DNA from: Oncomelania hupensis
Taxonomy: Eukaryota > Mollusca > Gastropoda > Littorinimorpha > Pomatiopsidae
Assembly (NCBI GenBank): GCA_036898135.1
Contig: JBAHVR010000218.1
Location: 1-64,000 of the forward strand
DNA length: 64,000 bases
Direction of reading: 5' to 3'
Positions 10,287 through 20,792 of this stretch are shown piece by piece (position 1 is the first letter of the stretch; each line of letters begins with the position of its first letter). Both the position numbers and the translations under genes were made by a program. The notes beneath the pieces are model-generated. The model searched no databases. It was given only the letters and a program-made list of their open reading frames with translations, and was not told the DNA's origin.

Positions 10287-10660
10287 GGGAGAGTGATGGA
10301 GAGAGAGAAGAAAGAAAAAAGAAAAAAAGGCAGAAAGGGAGAAGGAAAAAGAGTGATAAAAAAGGAAGATAGAAGTAGGAGAGATGAGTAAGAGAGGGAA
10401 GAAAGAAAGGGAAAGCAAGAGAGGGAGGGAGAGAGGGAGGGAGAGAGGGAGGGAGAGAGATAATGGCAGCGCCATTAACAATTCGTCGTGAAGGAGAGAG
10501 AAGAATACAGAAAGGGGGAGGGGGAGTGGGGAAGCGACCATGGAAGAACAATACAGGGGGAAGTGACCACAGGGGGGAAGTAGTCACAGAAAGCGGAGAA
10601 AGAGGGGTGAGGGGTGGCAAGGTAACCGAAGAGGAAGTGGGCTAGGAGGGAAAAGACCCG
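10211..10660. repeat. (GA)n microsatellite and purine-rich tract
   Basis: About 36 GA units (10211-10283) followed by purine-rich sequence with (GGGA)n-like blocks to about 10660. Open frames on both strands here are low-complexity artefacts. Confidence 0.95.
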
Positions 10661-10988
10661 TCTGGGAAACACAACTGAAAACCTCAGGAAGAACACACAG
10701 TGCAAGAAATCAAAATTGGCTATAAAGTAATTTTAAACATCAAAACTAGGTTGATTACTGCCTAATCCTGCATCAACAATTCACAAATTTATAGAAAACA
10801 AATTAAGGGTATACACATAATTCGCGATTAAAAACAATGACTCAAGCCATATTGGAAGGTAATCAAACTGCCTACTAAAAGTGTAATTCATAGAAAGTAA
10901 AAGTATTTCGCTCATGAAAAGCTAATTTAAAAGAGAGGTGACACGGCTTGCCCTCAAAATTATTAATTACTTTAACCCCCTACCTTAC

Positions 10989-11035
10989 CTCCCAAAAACA
11001 GGAGGGGTGGGGGTTGTTATGGTGGGCATTGACTT
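10989..11035 (-). CDS. Putative host gene A, exon 3
   Basis: 47-nt exon between acceptor gatctgtgttttag and donor gtaagg on the minus strand. Entered in phase 1 it is open and encodes EVNAHHNNPHPSCFWE, leaving in phase 0. Both phases match the neighbouring predicted exons, the main support. No known family is recognised. Confidence 0.4.
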
Positions 11036-11254
11036 CTAAAACACAGATCAACAAAACCATGTATGGACAACACATTCATACAGTATCCAGTTGTGGAAGA
11101 AGAAATAAAATCAGCTCACCAATCCCCCTCCCCACCATTTTAAAATAATAACATAAAATAATGAAAATAAAATAAACACCAAGAAAAAAAACCAACATAA
11201 CCCGCGTTTTTTTAAAGCACGGAATAAAATGGACTGGGCTATTTTTTATTTTGA

Positions 11255-11276
11255 GGGGGGGGGGGGGGGGGGGGGA
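11255..11276. repeat. Poly-G run
   Basis: About 21 consecutive G. Confidence 0.95.
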
Positions 11277-11319
11277 ACTGCATAAAATAATGCAAATAGT
11301 AAAGATCCTGACGCTCATG

Positions 11320-11560
11320 TACTAGACGGGTAAGTGCCGACTACATACATACACTCAGCATGAACTAGGTCCATTCTACCTATCCCAGGTCACCCAGGAT
11401 TTTGCTCATTTGTCTGGGGGTCAAGATTATGTGCCGAGAGGCTGCCAGTGGGCGCCTCGGATGGATTGCGTTAGATCCTGTATCGGCCAGTGCCTTGCGC
11501 TGCTCTTAAGTTGGAAAATCGCTATATAAGAACGGTAAATAAATGATAAATATTTAAAAC
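11320..11560 (+). repeat. Retroposon 3' end
   Basis: Ends with ttggaaaatcgctatataag then aacggtaaataaatgataaat, the form of a LINE/SINE 3' UTR (variants of cgctatataa..taaataa are common at CR1-type tails). No coding part is recognisable. Boundaries are approximate. Confidence 0.45.
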
Positions 11561-11570
11561 AAACTCTTAC

Positions 11571-11597
11571 CATCTTCAATCGTCATGGTCATGTCAC
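11571..11597 (-). CDS. Putative host gene A, exon 2
   Basis: 27-nt micro-exon between acceptor aattactag (with a long T-rich tract upstream) and donor gtaagag. Phase 1 to phase 1, encoding SDMTMTIED after joining to exon 1. Very short exons are hard to prove; support is phase agreement and good splice sites. Confidence 0.4.
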
Positions 11598-11947
11598 CTA
11601 GTAATTTCCCAAAAGTTTTTTTTTTCTGGGATGAGGCCCTCCTCCTTATGGAAGGTAGTCCAGCAGGATACAGCTCAAACAGCCAAAATTGTCCCAGCTG
11701 TTGTGATACATCCGGTGAAAAAAATCATGCACAAGCTCATTGACTAAGTATTAGCACTGATCCTGAGATAAATCAGCATTTTACTCTATCCAGAGTTAGA
11801 AGTAGTAGTCATAGTATAGTGTGTAGTAGTAGGCCTATATTAGATGGGGACTTCATGGAATGCAATGGTAAGCTTATCTAGAGCTATTTTGGTGACATGT
11901 TCTCAGTTTTCCCAAATGCATTTCTGAAGCACTGTCACAATAAATGA

Positions 11948-12025
<78 letters not shown>
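11948..12025. repeat. (ATT)n microsatellite
   Basis: About 25 ATT units with one interruption. Confidence 0.97.
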
Positions 12026-12104
12026 ATTATTATTGTGGTTTATAGGTATCAAGAGATGTATTAAAAAATTAATTGTATGGGCTATTTAGGACTAACGTTT
12101 TTTT

Positions 12105-12106
<2 letters not shown>

Positions 12107-12177
<71 letters not shown>

Positions 12178-12183
12178 TAATAA

Positions 12184-12264
<81 letters not shown>

Positions 12265-12265
12265 G
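12107..12265. repeat. (AAT)n microsatellite
   Basis: About 50 AAT units with interruptions near 12174-12187. Confidence 0.97.
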
Positions 12266-12628
12266 GCCTAATAATAAACATATATGCCATGCGCATTCTC
12301 CTTTCATCTCCCTCTACAGCCAACTGCGCTAAACATCACAGACAGTTCACTTCTAAGTGCCTAAATTCATATTTGCGCAGTGCCTAAATTCATATTTGCG
12401 CAGACCCCTAATACAGTAATAGTAAGTTGTAACATAGTGATCGACACGACGATTGTGGTTACTTATCAGGAAGAAGAACTAGACAGCGGCAGCAGTCGTC
12501 GTATCCATTACTACCGCGCTCTGTACATAGTTCTCGACTTGACAATTGAATGCAAAGACCTTAGGTGATACAAAAAATGGTAAAACCACAATTTTTTGCA
12601 AGATCTGAACGGAAAATTACTCACTTAC

Positions 12629-12647
12629 TGAAGTTTTCATCCATCAT
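12629..12647 (-). CDS. Putative host gene A, exon 1 (start codon)
   Basis: Minus-strand ATGATGGATGAAAACTTCA followed by a near-perfect donor gtaagtgag. It encodes MMDENF plus one base (phase 1). It sits about 40 bp downstream of a compact promoter with an ETS site and a CRE. With exons at 11571-11597, 10989-11035 and 8236-8342 all phases agree. The protein is not recognised; the FWEVG string across exons 3 and 4 resembles the start of PACSIN F-BAR domains, but the following residues do not, so I do not assign it. Confidence 0.5.
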
Positions 12648-12685
12648 CACCTCGTGTTTATTATGGTAACAGCCTTGATCGGAAT

Positions 12686-12705
12686 CCGGAAGTGAAGTGA
12701 CGTCA
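12686..12705 (-). promoter_or_regulatory. ETS + CRE promoter of putative gene A
   Basis: ccggaagt (12686-12693, ETS/GABP consensus) and a perfect palindromic CRE tgacgtca (12698-12705), placed just upstream of the first coding exon on the minus strand. Such TATA-less ETS/CRE promoters are typical of housekeeping genes. Confidence 0.55.
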
Positions 12706-12966
12706 TGAACGAGAAAAACTTGGTACCGTGTGTATAGAATTCAATCGTCGGTTTCACACACGCAGAACACACTCACACACAAAAATCTTGCAAATTGAAA
12801 TTATACGGACAAATTTATTTTGAGCTCAAATTTTGAGAGGTCGTCTATTTATACGTGAGATTTCATGTGCTAACTGGAAAAATTCTGCGGACGTCCGCAT
12901 AAAAACGAAGTCCGCAGAGCGTGGAACTTTTTCTTGCAGATGTCTGCAAAACATCCAAAACACAAG

Positions 12967-13013
12967 TACACACACCCACACACACACACACACACCCACA
13001 CACACACACACAC
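12967..13013. repeat. (CA)n microsatellite
   Basis: CA units with two ccc interruptions. Confidence 0.95.
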
Positions 13014-13149
13014 ATATTTATTTATCAGCAGAGATGTTTTGTATACTATTATTATTCACTACTTTTTGTTGATCGTTAACGGTATAAAGCTTTACCTTGT
13101 AGTTTATGAACATCACCGCCCTGCTTTCATTTTCAGAACTAGCCAGACC

Positions 13150-13256
13150 AAATGGTCTGGTAAATTTATATGATGAGGGCTTTTTGGCCCAATTTTATTG
13201 TCCTTAACGCTCATGCAATAGGACGTTAAGCATCGTTTTTCGTTCGTTCGTTCATT
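13150..13256 (+). repeat. Retroposon 3' end with (CGTT)n tail
   Basis: Sequence ending caataggacgttaagcatcg then tttttcgttcgttcgttc. A 4-bp tandem tail after a taggacgttaa 3' end is the form of an invertebrate SINE/LINE tail. Left boundary uncertain. Confidence 0.5.
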
Positions 13257-13259
13257 TTC

Positions 13260-14090
13260 AGTCTTGCTGCACTGGGTTTCTCGGCATTAGTACCATTTGT
13301 GAATTGTATCTTCTGGCTAAACAGTTCACTGCCTCTTTGAAGTCAATATCAACATCCCTGTGCACTTTCAGTAAAATAAATCAAAGAAAATATCTAGGTG
13401 TAAACGTCCCTCCACAAACCTACATTACGTCAGACGTCTTTTCACTGATCTTTCTCGGAAAGAAGTGTATTGAAGTACAGCAGCTCTTTTGGGTACCTGG
13501 TTCATTCAACGGAAATCCATTTCAACGATGTTTTTGGACGATTCAGCGATGGTCGTTTCAACGGATGTTCGTTACAACGAATTGTCATAATTATTAACTT
13601 AGCATCTTAATTAATATTTCTAAGAAGTCGTTTTTGGGAGATTAGGGCAGTATCAAGGTGAAGGTGCTGGAAGAGGCTTGCGGCCAGAACAAGAAAATAG
13701 GGCTGCATTTACTAATTTAGGCTTAGGGGATGGGTTACTTGGTCGTTTCAACGGGAAAACGCTTTGGACATTTCAACGGATTCTTTGTACTTTGGACCAA
13801 AAGTGACTAAAAACTGCAAGGTTTTAAAAACAATTTTTAAAAAAAATTGAAAATCTTTGCATTACAAAAAAAAATTAATTTTTATTTTTTAGTTTTAGTA
13901 TGGGGGTTCCGGAACCCAGGTAACGTCCCCCCTCCCTCCCCCCTCTCCTCTGGGTCCGGCCCTGCTAGAAAACAGCCAACCAGAAGACTAAGAACAGTGT
14001 GCCTACTTAGCGTTGTCACAATGTCGAGTAGTTAAAGTGTCATTGCATTGAACTTGACTTGTGGCATAGTTTGAAATCTACAATCATTCG
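13260..14090. other. Non-coding spacer
   Basis: No supported gene. Several copies of a tttcaacgg motif occur between 13500 and 13785 (see findings). Confidence 0.5.
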
Positions 14091-14093
14091 CAC

Positions 14094-15110
14094 TCACACA
14101 CACACAAACACACCTACACACACACAAATACACACCAGAACACGCACACCCTCTCACGCACACACTCACCCACACACACTCACACACACGCACGCACACA
14201 CATGTATGTAAAACACCAAGACTGGGTTTTACTAAGAATGTAGGAATCGGAAAGTGATTTTTTGACGGAAAGAACGCAAATTTCTTCTAAAAATGTAAGA
14301 ATCTAAAGCAAAATTGGCTCTTTCCGTCTCAAAAGTTGACCTACTTCGTCTCCTAGGAGCGACGAAATAGGTCTAACTTTCTTGCAAAATTTCCCGAAAA
14401 TTGATTGGATTTTCTCCGTCCCGGATAGTGCACTCCCTTGCACTTAAAACACTCTCATGCACTACAACTGCACTCCCATGCACTAAAAGAGCACTTCTGC
14501 GTACTTAGAAAAAAGTGGGTGGCTGGAAAACTCTGGGTGACTGATACACTCACCCATTTCCTGCATAAAAAGCAAGGTTAGTCACCCATTTTAAGGCTTA
14601 TGTCTCCGCACACTCACACACGCATACACTCACATGCACGCACGCACACACACGCACACACACACATTAGGACCATTAATACACACAATTTTATATGCCA
14701 AAAATGACACAAAGGAAAACACAAAATGCCGATTTAACCAACCTTATATACATAGGTGTATACAAAAACACATGGACCTACAGTGTGACAGTGCTGCCTT
14801 CTTCTGTCTGACTACTGTCTTCCTGTCTTCTTTCTGTCTTTTTCTGTATCATTTTCATTTTCTTCATTATTTATTCTATTACTTATCTGCATCCTGTGTG
14901 GGTGTGTGTGCGTGTGCATGTATGAGTTCATGTGTGTATGTGCATGTGTGTGAGTGTCTGTGTGTGTGTGTTCGTGTGTGTTTATGTGTTGTTGTGTTCA
15001 TGTATGTGCATGTGTCTGTATGCGTTTGTGAGATTGTGTGATTATGTGCATGTGTGTGTGCGCGCGCACCCATTGATACACACACACACACACACACACA
15101 CACATCAACC
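14094..15110. repeat. CA/TG-rich microsatellite cluster
   Basis: (CA)n-type tracts at about 14094-14205, 14610-14667 and 15077-15104 and a TG-rich tract at about 14896-15062, with non-repetitive sequence between. Confidence 0.9.
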
Positions 15111-15147
15111 GTACCCACCTGTCTTTGCCTTACCCTTGGTCTTAGTA

Positions 15148-15485
15148 TGGTATTAGTTACGTACGCAATTATGCATTGTATTTGTTGCGTACTTAGTTAT
15201 GCATTGTATTAGTTACGTACTTAGGTATGCTCTGTATAAGTTACGTACTTGTTATGTATTATATTAATTACGTACTTAGTTGTGTATTGTATTAATTACG
15301 TACTTATGTATTGAATTAGTTACGTACGTATTTATGTATTGCATTAGTCACGTACTTAGTTATGTATTGTATTACTTACGTACTTAGTTATGTATGGTAT
15401 TAATTACGTACTTAGTTATGTAATGTAATAGTTATGTACTTAGTTATGGATGGTATTTGTTACATACTTAGTTATGGATTGTTGG
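15148..15485. repeat. 28-bp minisatellite, about 12 units
   Basis: Tandem repeat with consensus ttagttacgtac, ttagttatgtattgta (28 bp). Units vary by substitution and by small deletions (24- and 27-bp variants). No transcript or protein is implied. Confidence 0.92.
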
Positions 15486-16019
15486 CTGTGATTCATTATT
15501 GTATGTGTTCATAGAGTGTTGAATCCTATACAGCACTGACAACGACACCTATCTTAAACCTTACCCTCTCAGCGAGTAGTGACGTCACCCATGGAGGTAG
15601 CAGCAGACAATTATGGACTTCACACACACCCCACCGCTCTTTTCTTCCACCACCCCAGCACCACCTCAAGTTTTCCTCCTCTACACTTCCTCACCTCCTT
15701 CCCCCTCTCTAAAAATAGAAATGCACTGAACAAGGAAGTAGCCACAGTGAAGACTGTTGGGCTGTTATTGAGTCGTTATGTTTAGCCTGTCACTGCAGGC
15801 TTTGCCAATGCATAAACCTTTAGTTGCAATGTAATCTAGGGACTGTCTGTGGGTAAACTTGATACCCTGATAAAATATAAGTGTATAATCGAAATTGGAA
15901 AACAGCCAAGCAGAACACTATGAATGGTAAACCTACACTGGATTATAACATTGTAGCGTATTTAAAGTGTGTGAATAGAACTTTGCTTTCGGGTCGTGTG
16001 AACGTTTGAACTCAACAGT

Positions 16020-16108
16020 CATTCACATACACACACATGCGCACGCACTGCAGGCGCACATGCACACACGCATGCACACACACACGCACGTATACACGCA
16101 CAGACATA

Positions 16109-16164
<56 letters not shown>

Positions 16165-16202
16165 CAGACAGACAGACACAAACACCACTGCACATAACAA
16201 TT

Positions 16203-16250
<48 letters not shown>

Positions 16251-16353
16251 CAATATAATAAACAGCAAAAGCTACGTACAAAATAACTGGCGTAAGGTAT
16301 ATGTGACAATAATTAGTTAAATGCATATTTATATGTCACTGTAGAGATCTTGT

Positions 16354-16389
<36 letters not shown>

Positions 16390-16487
16390 CACTCACACAC
16401 CCTCACACATGCGCACGCACTGCAGACGCACATGTACAAACACATGCATACACACACACGCATGCATACAAGCACAGTCATAAGCAC

Positions 16488-16550
<63 letters not shown>

Positions 16551-16610
16551 CAGACAGACAGATAGAGACAGACAGACAGACAGACAGACCAACACACAAC
16601 CACACAGACA
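16020..16610. repeat. Duplicated composite microsatellite (CA, GA, ACAG)
   Basis: Two cassettes about 360 bp apart (16030-16180 and 16405-16600) each run atgcgcacgcactgcag, CA-rich, (GA)n, (CAGA)n in the same order, joined by a long (CA)n. Open frames here are low-complexity artefacts. Confidence 0.9.
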
Positions 16611-16803
16611 CACACAGAACTTAACTCGGAATTCGAAACTTGCATTTTCACTCTTATTTTAATTTATTGACAGAACACAGCATAGCGTAATGGTAAAGCA
16701 ACACAGCAAACCAAAGCAGTCATTTGTAGTGAATGAAGCTGATGGACTTTAGCTAAACTCTACAGTACACATCACAAAATAGGTCCCATATATTTCAAGG
16801 GCT

Positions 16804-17437
16804 TGTTACGTTGAAACGCGAATGGTAGTACGTCGGAAGCGCGCACGATAGATCTAATCGTTTCGTTTTGCAAAGTATTCAATGATGGAGTTTATTTACC
16901 TTTGATTTGAGTTTGCATTGTTGTTAGGAGAGGCTTTGTGTAACGTTGATAATTTTCGTTAGTCGATATTGTTGTAGAATTCTCTGGATCGGCTTGTTTA
17001 CTATCGATCGAAGTTTCGGGATAATTATCAAGTATGGCGGAAGGAGAAGAAATATGTATGACGTAAGTCAGTGATGACGATCTTTCATTTGATTGGCTGT
17101 AGTGCGTCATTTTAGTCTACCGTGATCTAAATTATTCGGGAAAAGAGAGAGAGAGGTTATAAAATTGTGTGCCGCACTGTTGTTGAGATAGTTATTGTTG
17201 TTGATAGTAAGTTGGAAGGTAAACTTGAGAGTGGAAAGGCGATTGAGCGATTGTATGCAGTTGTTGATGTAAGCTGAATAAAAGTGGAAAACTTCATACG
17301 TCGACTTTGTGACTTGTATGCTGCTTGAGCAGGCTGCGTGAATAAACGAATCTGAGTTACACCTAATCAGGAATTCAGCATTGGGGCTGAATCGGATACT
17401 GATAAAGAAAAATACCAACATCGAATCGAGTGTAACA
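16804..17437 (+). repeat. Family A 5' LTR (634 bp)
   Basis: Begins TGTTACG and ends GTAACA. Contains a TATA box (17158-17164), a polyadenylation signal aataaa (17277-17282) and the bZIP-like block atgacgtaagtcagtgatg. A putative primer-binding site TGGGGGTCAAGCC starts four bases downstream (17441). Confidence 0.92.
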
Positions 17438-17440
17438 TTT

Positions 17441-17456
17441 TGGGGGTCAAGCCGCG
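17441..17456 (+). promoter_or_regulatory. Putative primer-binding site, family A
   Basis: TGGGGGTCAAGCCGCG three bases after the LTR, the position and TGG start expected for a tRNA primer site. The same sequence follows the LTR at 55884 and, on the minus strand, the LTR ending at 24096. I cannot name the tRNA. Confidence 0.6.
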
Positions 17457-17861
17457 ATTCACGCCATAGCCAAGGGTTCAACTGCTACAACAAGCGAGTC
17501 AACGTTACGAGAGGCAGTCATCGAGGGTAGCCGCCAACGAGTTGCGTCGAGAGGGGCCAACATACTGGGACTACATCCGATAGATTCGGGTTGACTGCAA
17601 GGGCGTGTAGTCGCTGAGAGTTGCTTCGTGACCGAACAACAGATCGGGACTACGTGGCTGCCGCAGGACTACGTCGAGGGACAGTCTCGGAGCTACATCG
17701 CCAGTGTTACAGAGAGCGGCGAGCGGACGTCGCGTCTACTTCAGCACAGGAGCGTATACATCAACACCATCGTGGTGCAGCGTCGCATACGACGAGGACA
17801 GCGGGGCCTGCGTCAGCGAAAGCGACTAGTGACAAGCATCAGCGCTACTGCAGAAAGCGTG

Positions 17862-17958
17862 CTGTTCTAGAACAGTCTAGAAGGCTGCAGCACAGTCAAG
17901 AACTTTCTAGAAAAAGAACCTTCCAGAAAAGAACTTTCCAAAAAAGAACTTTCCAGAA
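17862..17958 (+). promoter_or_regulatory. Array of heat-shock elements upstream of gag
   Basis: A perfect 14-bp palindrome CTGTTCTAGAACAG (17862-17875) is followed by three perfect three-unit heat-shock elements of the form GAAnnTTCnnGAA: 17900-17912, 17916-17928, 17946-17958, with a partial one at 17931-17938. The array ends 11 bp before the gag ATG. The same kind of array lies before gag in copy 3 (56349-56425). Confidence 0.7.
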
Positions 17959-17968
17959 AAGCATTAAG

Positions 17969-18854
17969 ATGGCTGACTTCTTGCAGAAAGGAGTTGAGCT
18001 GAATCTAAAAGGTAAACAGCTGACGGAGTACGTCAAATCCCAGGAGAGAATACAAGAACGAGAATTAGAAGAACAACGTCGCCGTGAAGAAAGAGAAGAG
18101 CGGCGTGAAGAAAGAGAAGAGCAGCGACGGCGTGAAGAAAGAGAAGCTGAGCGTCAGTTCCAGCTAGAAATGGCGCGTATCCAACAACAACAGCATGCGC
18201 CACAAGTTATCAGTGACAACAAAGCTCCAAAATTGCCAGCGTTTGTCGACGGGAAGGACCAGATCGACAGTTATTTGGCGAGATTTGAAAGGTTTGCCAA
18301 AAGCTCTAACTGGCAACCTCAAGACTGGGCGATTCGACTAAGTGCACTTCTGACGGGGCAAGCACTCGACGTCTACACCAGATTGTCGGACGATGACGCT
18401 AAAGACTACGACGTCTTGAAAGACGCCCTATTGCAGTGCTACAACTTTACGGAGAAGGGCTACCGTAAACGCTTCCGTGAATGCCGGCCTAAGTCAGACG
18501 AGACGCCAAAGCAGTTTGTGGAGCGCCTGTCGTCATATCTACACAAGTGGGTGGAATTATCAGGCGAAAGGAAGTCTTACGACAGTCTCCATGACCTGAT
18601 CGTGAAGGAACAATTTCTCAATGCCTGTCACAAGGACCTAGCGAACCACTTAGAAGTACAAAAGCTGCAGACGCTTACAGATGTGACTGAGGCTGCTGAA
18701 AGATATCTCATCGCTCATGGGAACACCCTGGGGCCACCCAGCGCGACGAAACATTTTCAGAAGACTGGAAACCATGTGAACCAGATCCAGGGGAGCCAGA
18801 CGAGCCAGAGACAGACGGACTCCACGCCACCTCCCACGGAAGGGCATTCAAGAG
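17969..18854 (+). pseudogene. Family A gag, interrupted by a solo LTR
   Basis: Gag, the structural protein that packages retrotransposon RNA. ATG at 17969 (MADFLQKG), a charged Glu/Arg coiled-coil region, then a capsid-like domain from APKLPAFVDGKDQIDSYLAR to about 18720. Domains of this type in Gmr1-like elements are known relatives of the vertebrate SCAN domain. The frame enters the solo LTR at 18855. After removing the LTR and one TSD copy, the reading frame continues directly into a CCHC zinc knuckle at 19494-19535 (CFTCNATDHRAANC). The frame is also open upstream of the ATG to 17621, but that part is leader. Confidence 0.88.
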
Positions 18855-19485
18855 TGTTACGTTGAAACGCGAACAAAAGTATGTCTGAAACGCGCACAAT
18901 AGATCTAATCGTTTCGTTTTGCAAAGTATTCAATAATGGAGTTTATTTACCTTTGATTTGAGTTTGCATTGTTGTTAGGAGAGGCTTTGTATAACGTTGA
19001 TAATTTTCGTTAGTCGATATTGTTGGATAATTCTCTGGATCCGTTTGTTTACTATCGATCGAAGTTTCTTGATGGACGTAGATAATGGAGAACATTCTTT
19101 TGACAGGAAGAGAGATGTATGACGTAAGTCAGTGATGACGATCTTTAATTCTGATTGGTTGGTTGTAATGCGTCATTTCTAGAACGTCCGGTCGTCATCT
19201 CGAATGAGAGAAAAAATTATAAATTGGATGCCCTGTGTGTTGTTGTGGATAGTTGTTGATAGTGAGTTGGAAAGTAGACAGTTGAGAGTGAAAAGGCGAT
19301 TGTATGCAGTTGTTGATGTGTGCTGAATAAAAGTGGAAAACTTCATACGTCGACTCCGTGTCTTGTTGCTGAGTGAGCAGGCTGCGTGGATAAACGAATC
19401 TGAGTTACATCTTATCAGGAATTCAGCATTGGGGCTGAATCAGATACTGATAAAGAAAAACACCATCATCAAACGGAGTGTAACA
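18855..19485 (+). mobile_element. Family A solo LTR inside gag, 5-bp TSD
   Basis: 631-bp LTR, TGTTACG to GTAACA, flanked by the 5-bp duplication aagag (18850-18854 and 19486-19490). No internal region remains, so it is the product of LTR-LTR recombination after insertion. It separates the capsid part of gag from the zinc knuckle. Confidence 0.93.
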
Positions 19486-19490
19486 AAGAG

Positions 19491-20764
19491 GCTGTTTCAC
19501 CTGCAACGCTACAGACCACAGAGCGGCTAACTGTCCTCAAAACAAAAGTAGCGGACAGCGGAGCAGTACGGACAATTCAGCGGTGGGCAACCGGCAGAGG
19601 CAGTTCTCCAATCTACGGCAAACCAGTAGATCTGACCATCAAGTGTGCGGCGGGAGCGTCATTCTTCCGAGTGAGACCGAGCGCACAGCTACCCCTGCGG
19701 ACGTGCAAGAGTGCATGACTGATGGCCAACTCCTCCTTGCCAACGGGAAATCCATCCCCGTCGTCGCTAGCGCAGCTGTGACCGTACAGAACATGCCTGT
19801 TTCCAATGGACGCGTCGGAAATCATGAAGTGACTGTTTTAAGAGACTCTGGCTGCAGTGGGGTCATCGTCAGAGAAGACATAATCGCTAAAGAACAGTTC
19901 ACTGGCGATTCAAAATGGACACTTATGGCCGACAGCAAAGGTGTGAGAGCGCCAGTTGCGAAGATTCATGTCAACACCCCTTTCTACACAGGCGAAGTCG
20001 AAGCGGTTTGCCTGAAGAAGCCACTGTATGATTTGATGATCGGGAATATCGACGGCGCGAAACGACCCGACGACCCCGATCCAGAGTGGAGTCCTGCCTC
20101 GACCCAACGCGTCGAAGTTGCGGAGGAGGATCCATTGCCATTTCCCGATGGAGACCTTACAGAGCTGCTACGGGACAATGTGGCTACTCCGGCTCAGCCC
20201 TGCCCACCAGAGATCGTCGGTGCTGTCACCACCAGGGCCCAGGCCAAGAGAGACAAGACGACTACGCCACTGAAGGTCGCCGACAACTCCAAAGCTGCCA
20301 TCGTGGACAGAGATAAGCTGATCCAGCTCCAGGAAGCTGATAGTATTTTAAACAAGTACAGGAACCGCCAAGACCACGTGACCAAAGGCAGTGGTACGGT
20401 CTATTTTGAGGTGAAGGCCAAAATCATGTACCGAATCTTCCAGCACCCGAGGGTCAACGGAGGGAAATCACTACGTCAAGTATTGGTACCGTTACCCCTA
20501 AGGCGCCAAGTGATGGAAGTAGCTCACGACTCCATCATGGGAGGTCACCTAGGCATCAAGAAGACGTCAAACAGAATCCAGGCGGTGTTCTACTGGCAAG
20601 GACTTCATGCGGACGTCAGCCGTTTCTGCCGATCATGTGACATTTGCCAGAAGACCATACCTCGAGGAAGGGTCCCGAAAGTGCCTATGCAGAGGATGCC
20701 TCTGATCGACCGACCTTTCAAGAGGGTGGCCTTACTTAATCGGCGAAATAAGACCTCCGAGTGA
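19491..20764 (+). pseudogene. Family A zinc knuckle, protease and integrase N-terminus
   Basis: CCHC knuckle (CFTCNATDHRAANC), then an aspartic protease with LRDSGCSGVIV (about 19838-19870, DSG catalytic triad), then the integrase H2C2 zinc domain (HDSIMGGHLGIKK ... CRSCDICQK, about 20526-20655). The frame breaks after FKRVA near 20735: where family C has the first catalytic Asp (VAVDIVG), this copy has a small deletion, so the first Asp of the DDE triad is lost. Protease directly followed by integrase is the Gmr1-type order. Confidence 0.85.
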
Positions 20765-20792
20765 AGAAGGTCATCGGTGGGTACTGACTTTA

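Noticed and set aside
10161..10620. Open frames of Leu/Ser or Arg/Glu repeats on both strands
   Set aside because: They translate the (GA)n and purine-rich microsatellite; no independent evidence of coding.
17628..17870. 80-codon ORF before gag, also found at 56077-56319
   Set aside because: It starts with a non-ATG codon and lies in the conserved leader; conservation follows from copy relationship and no motif is visible.
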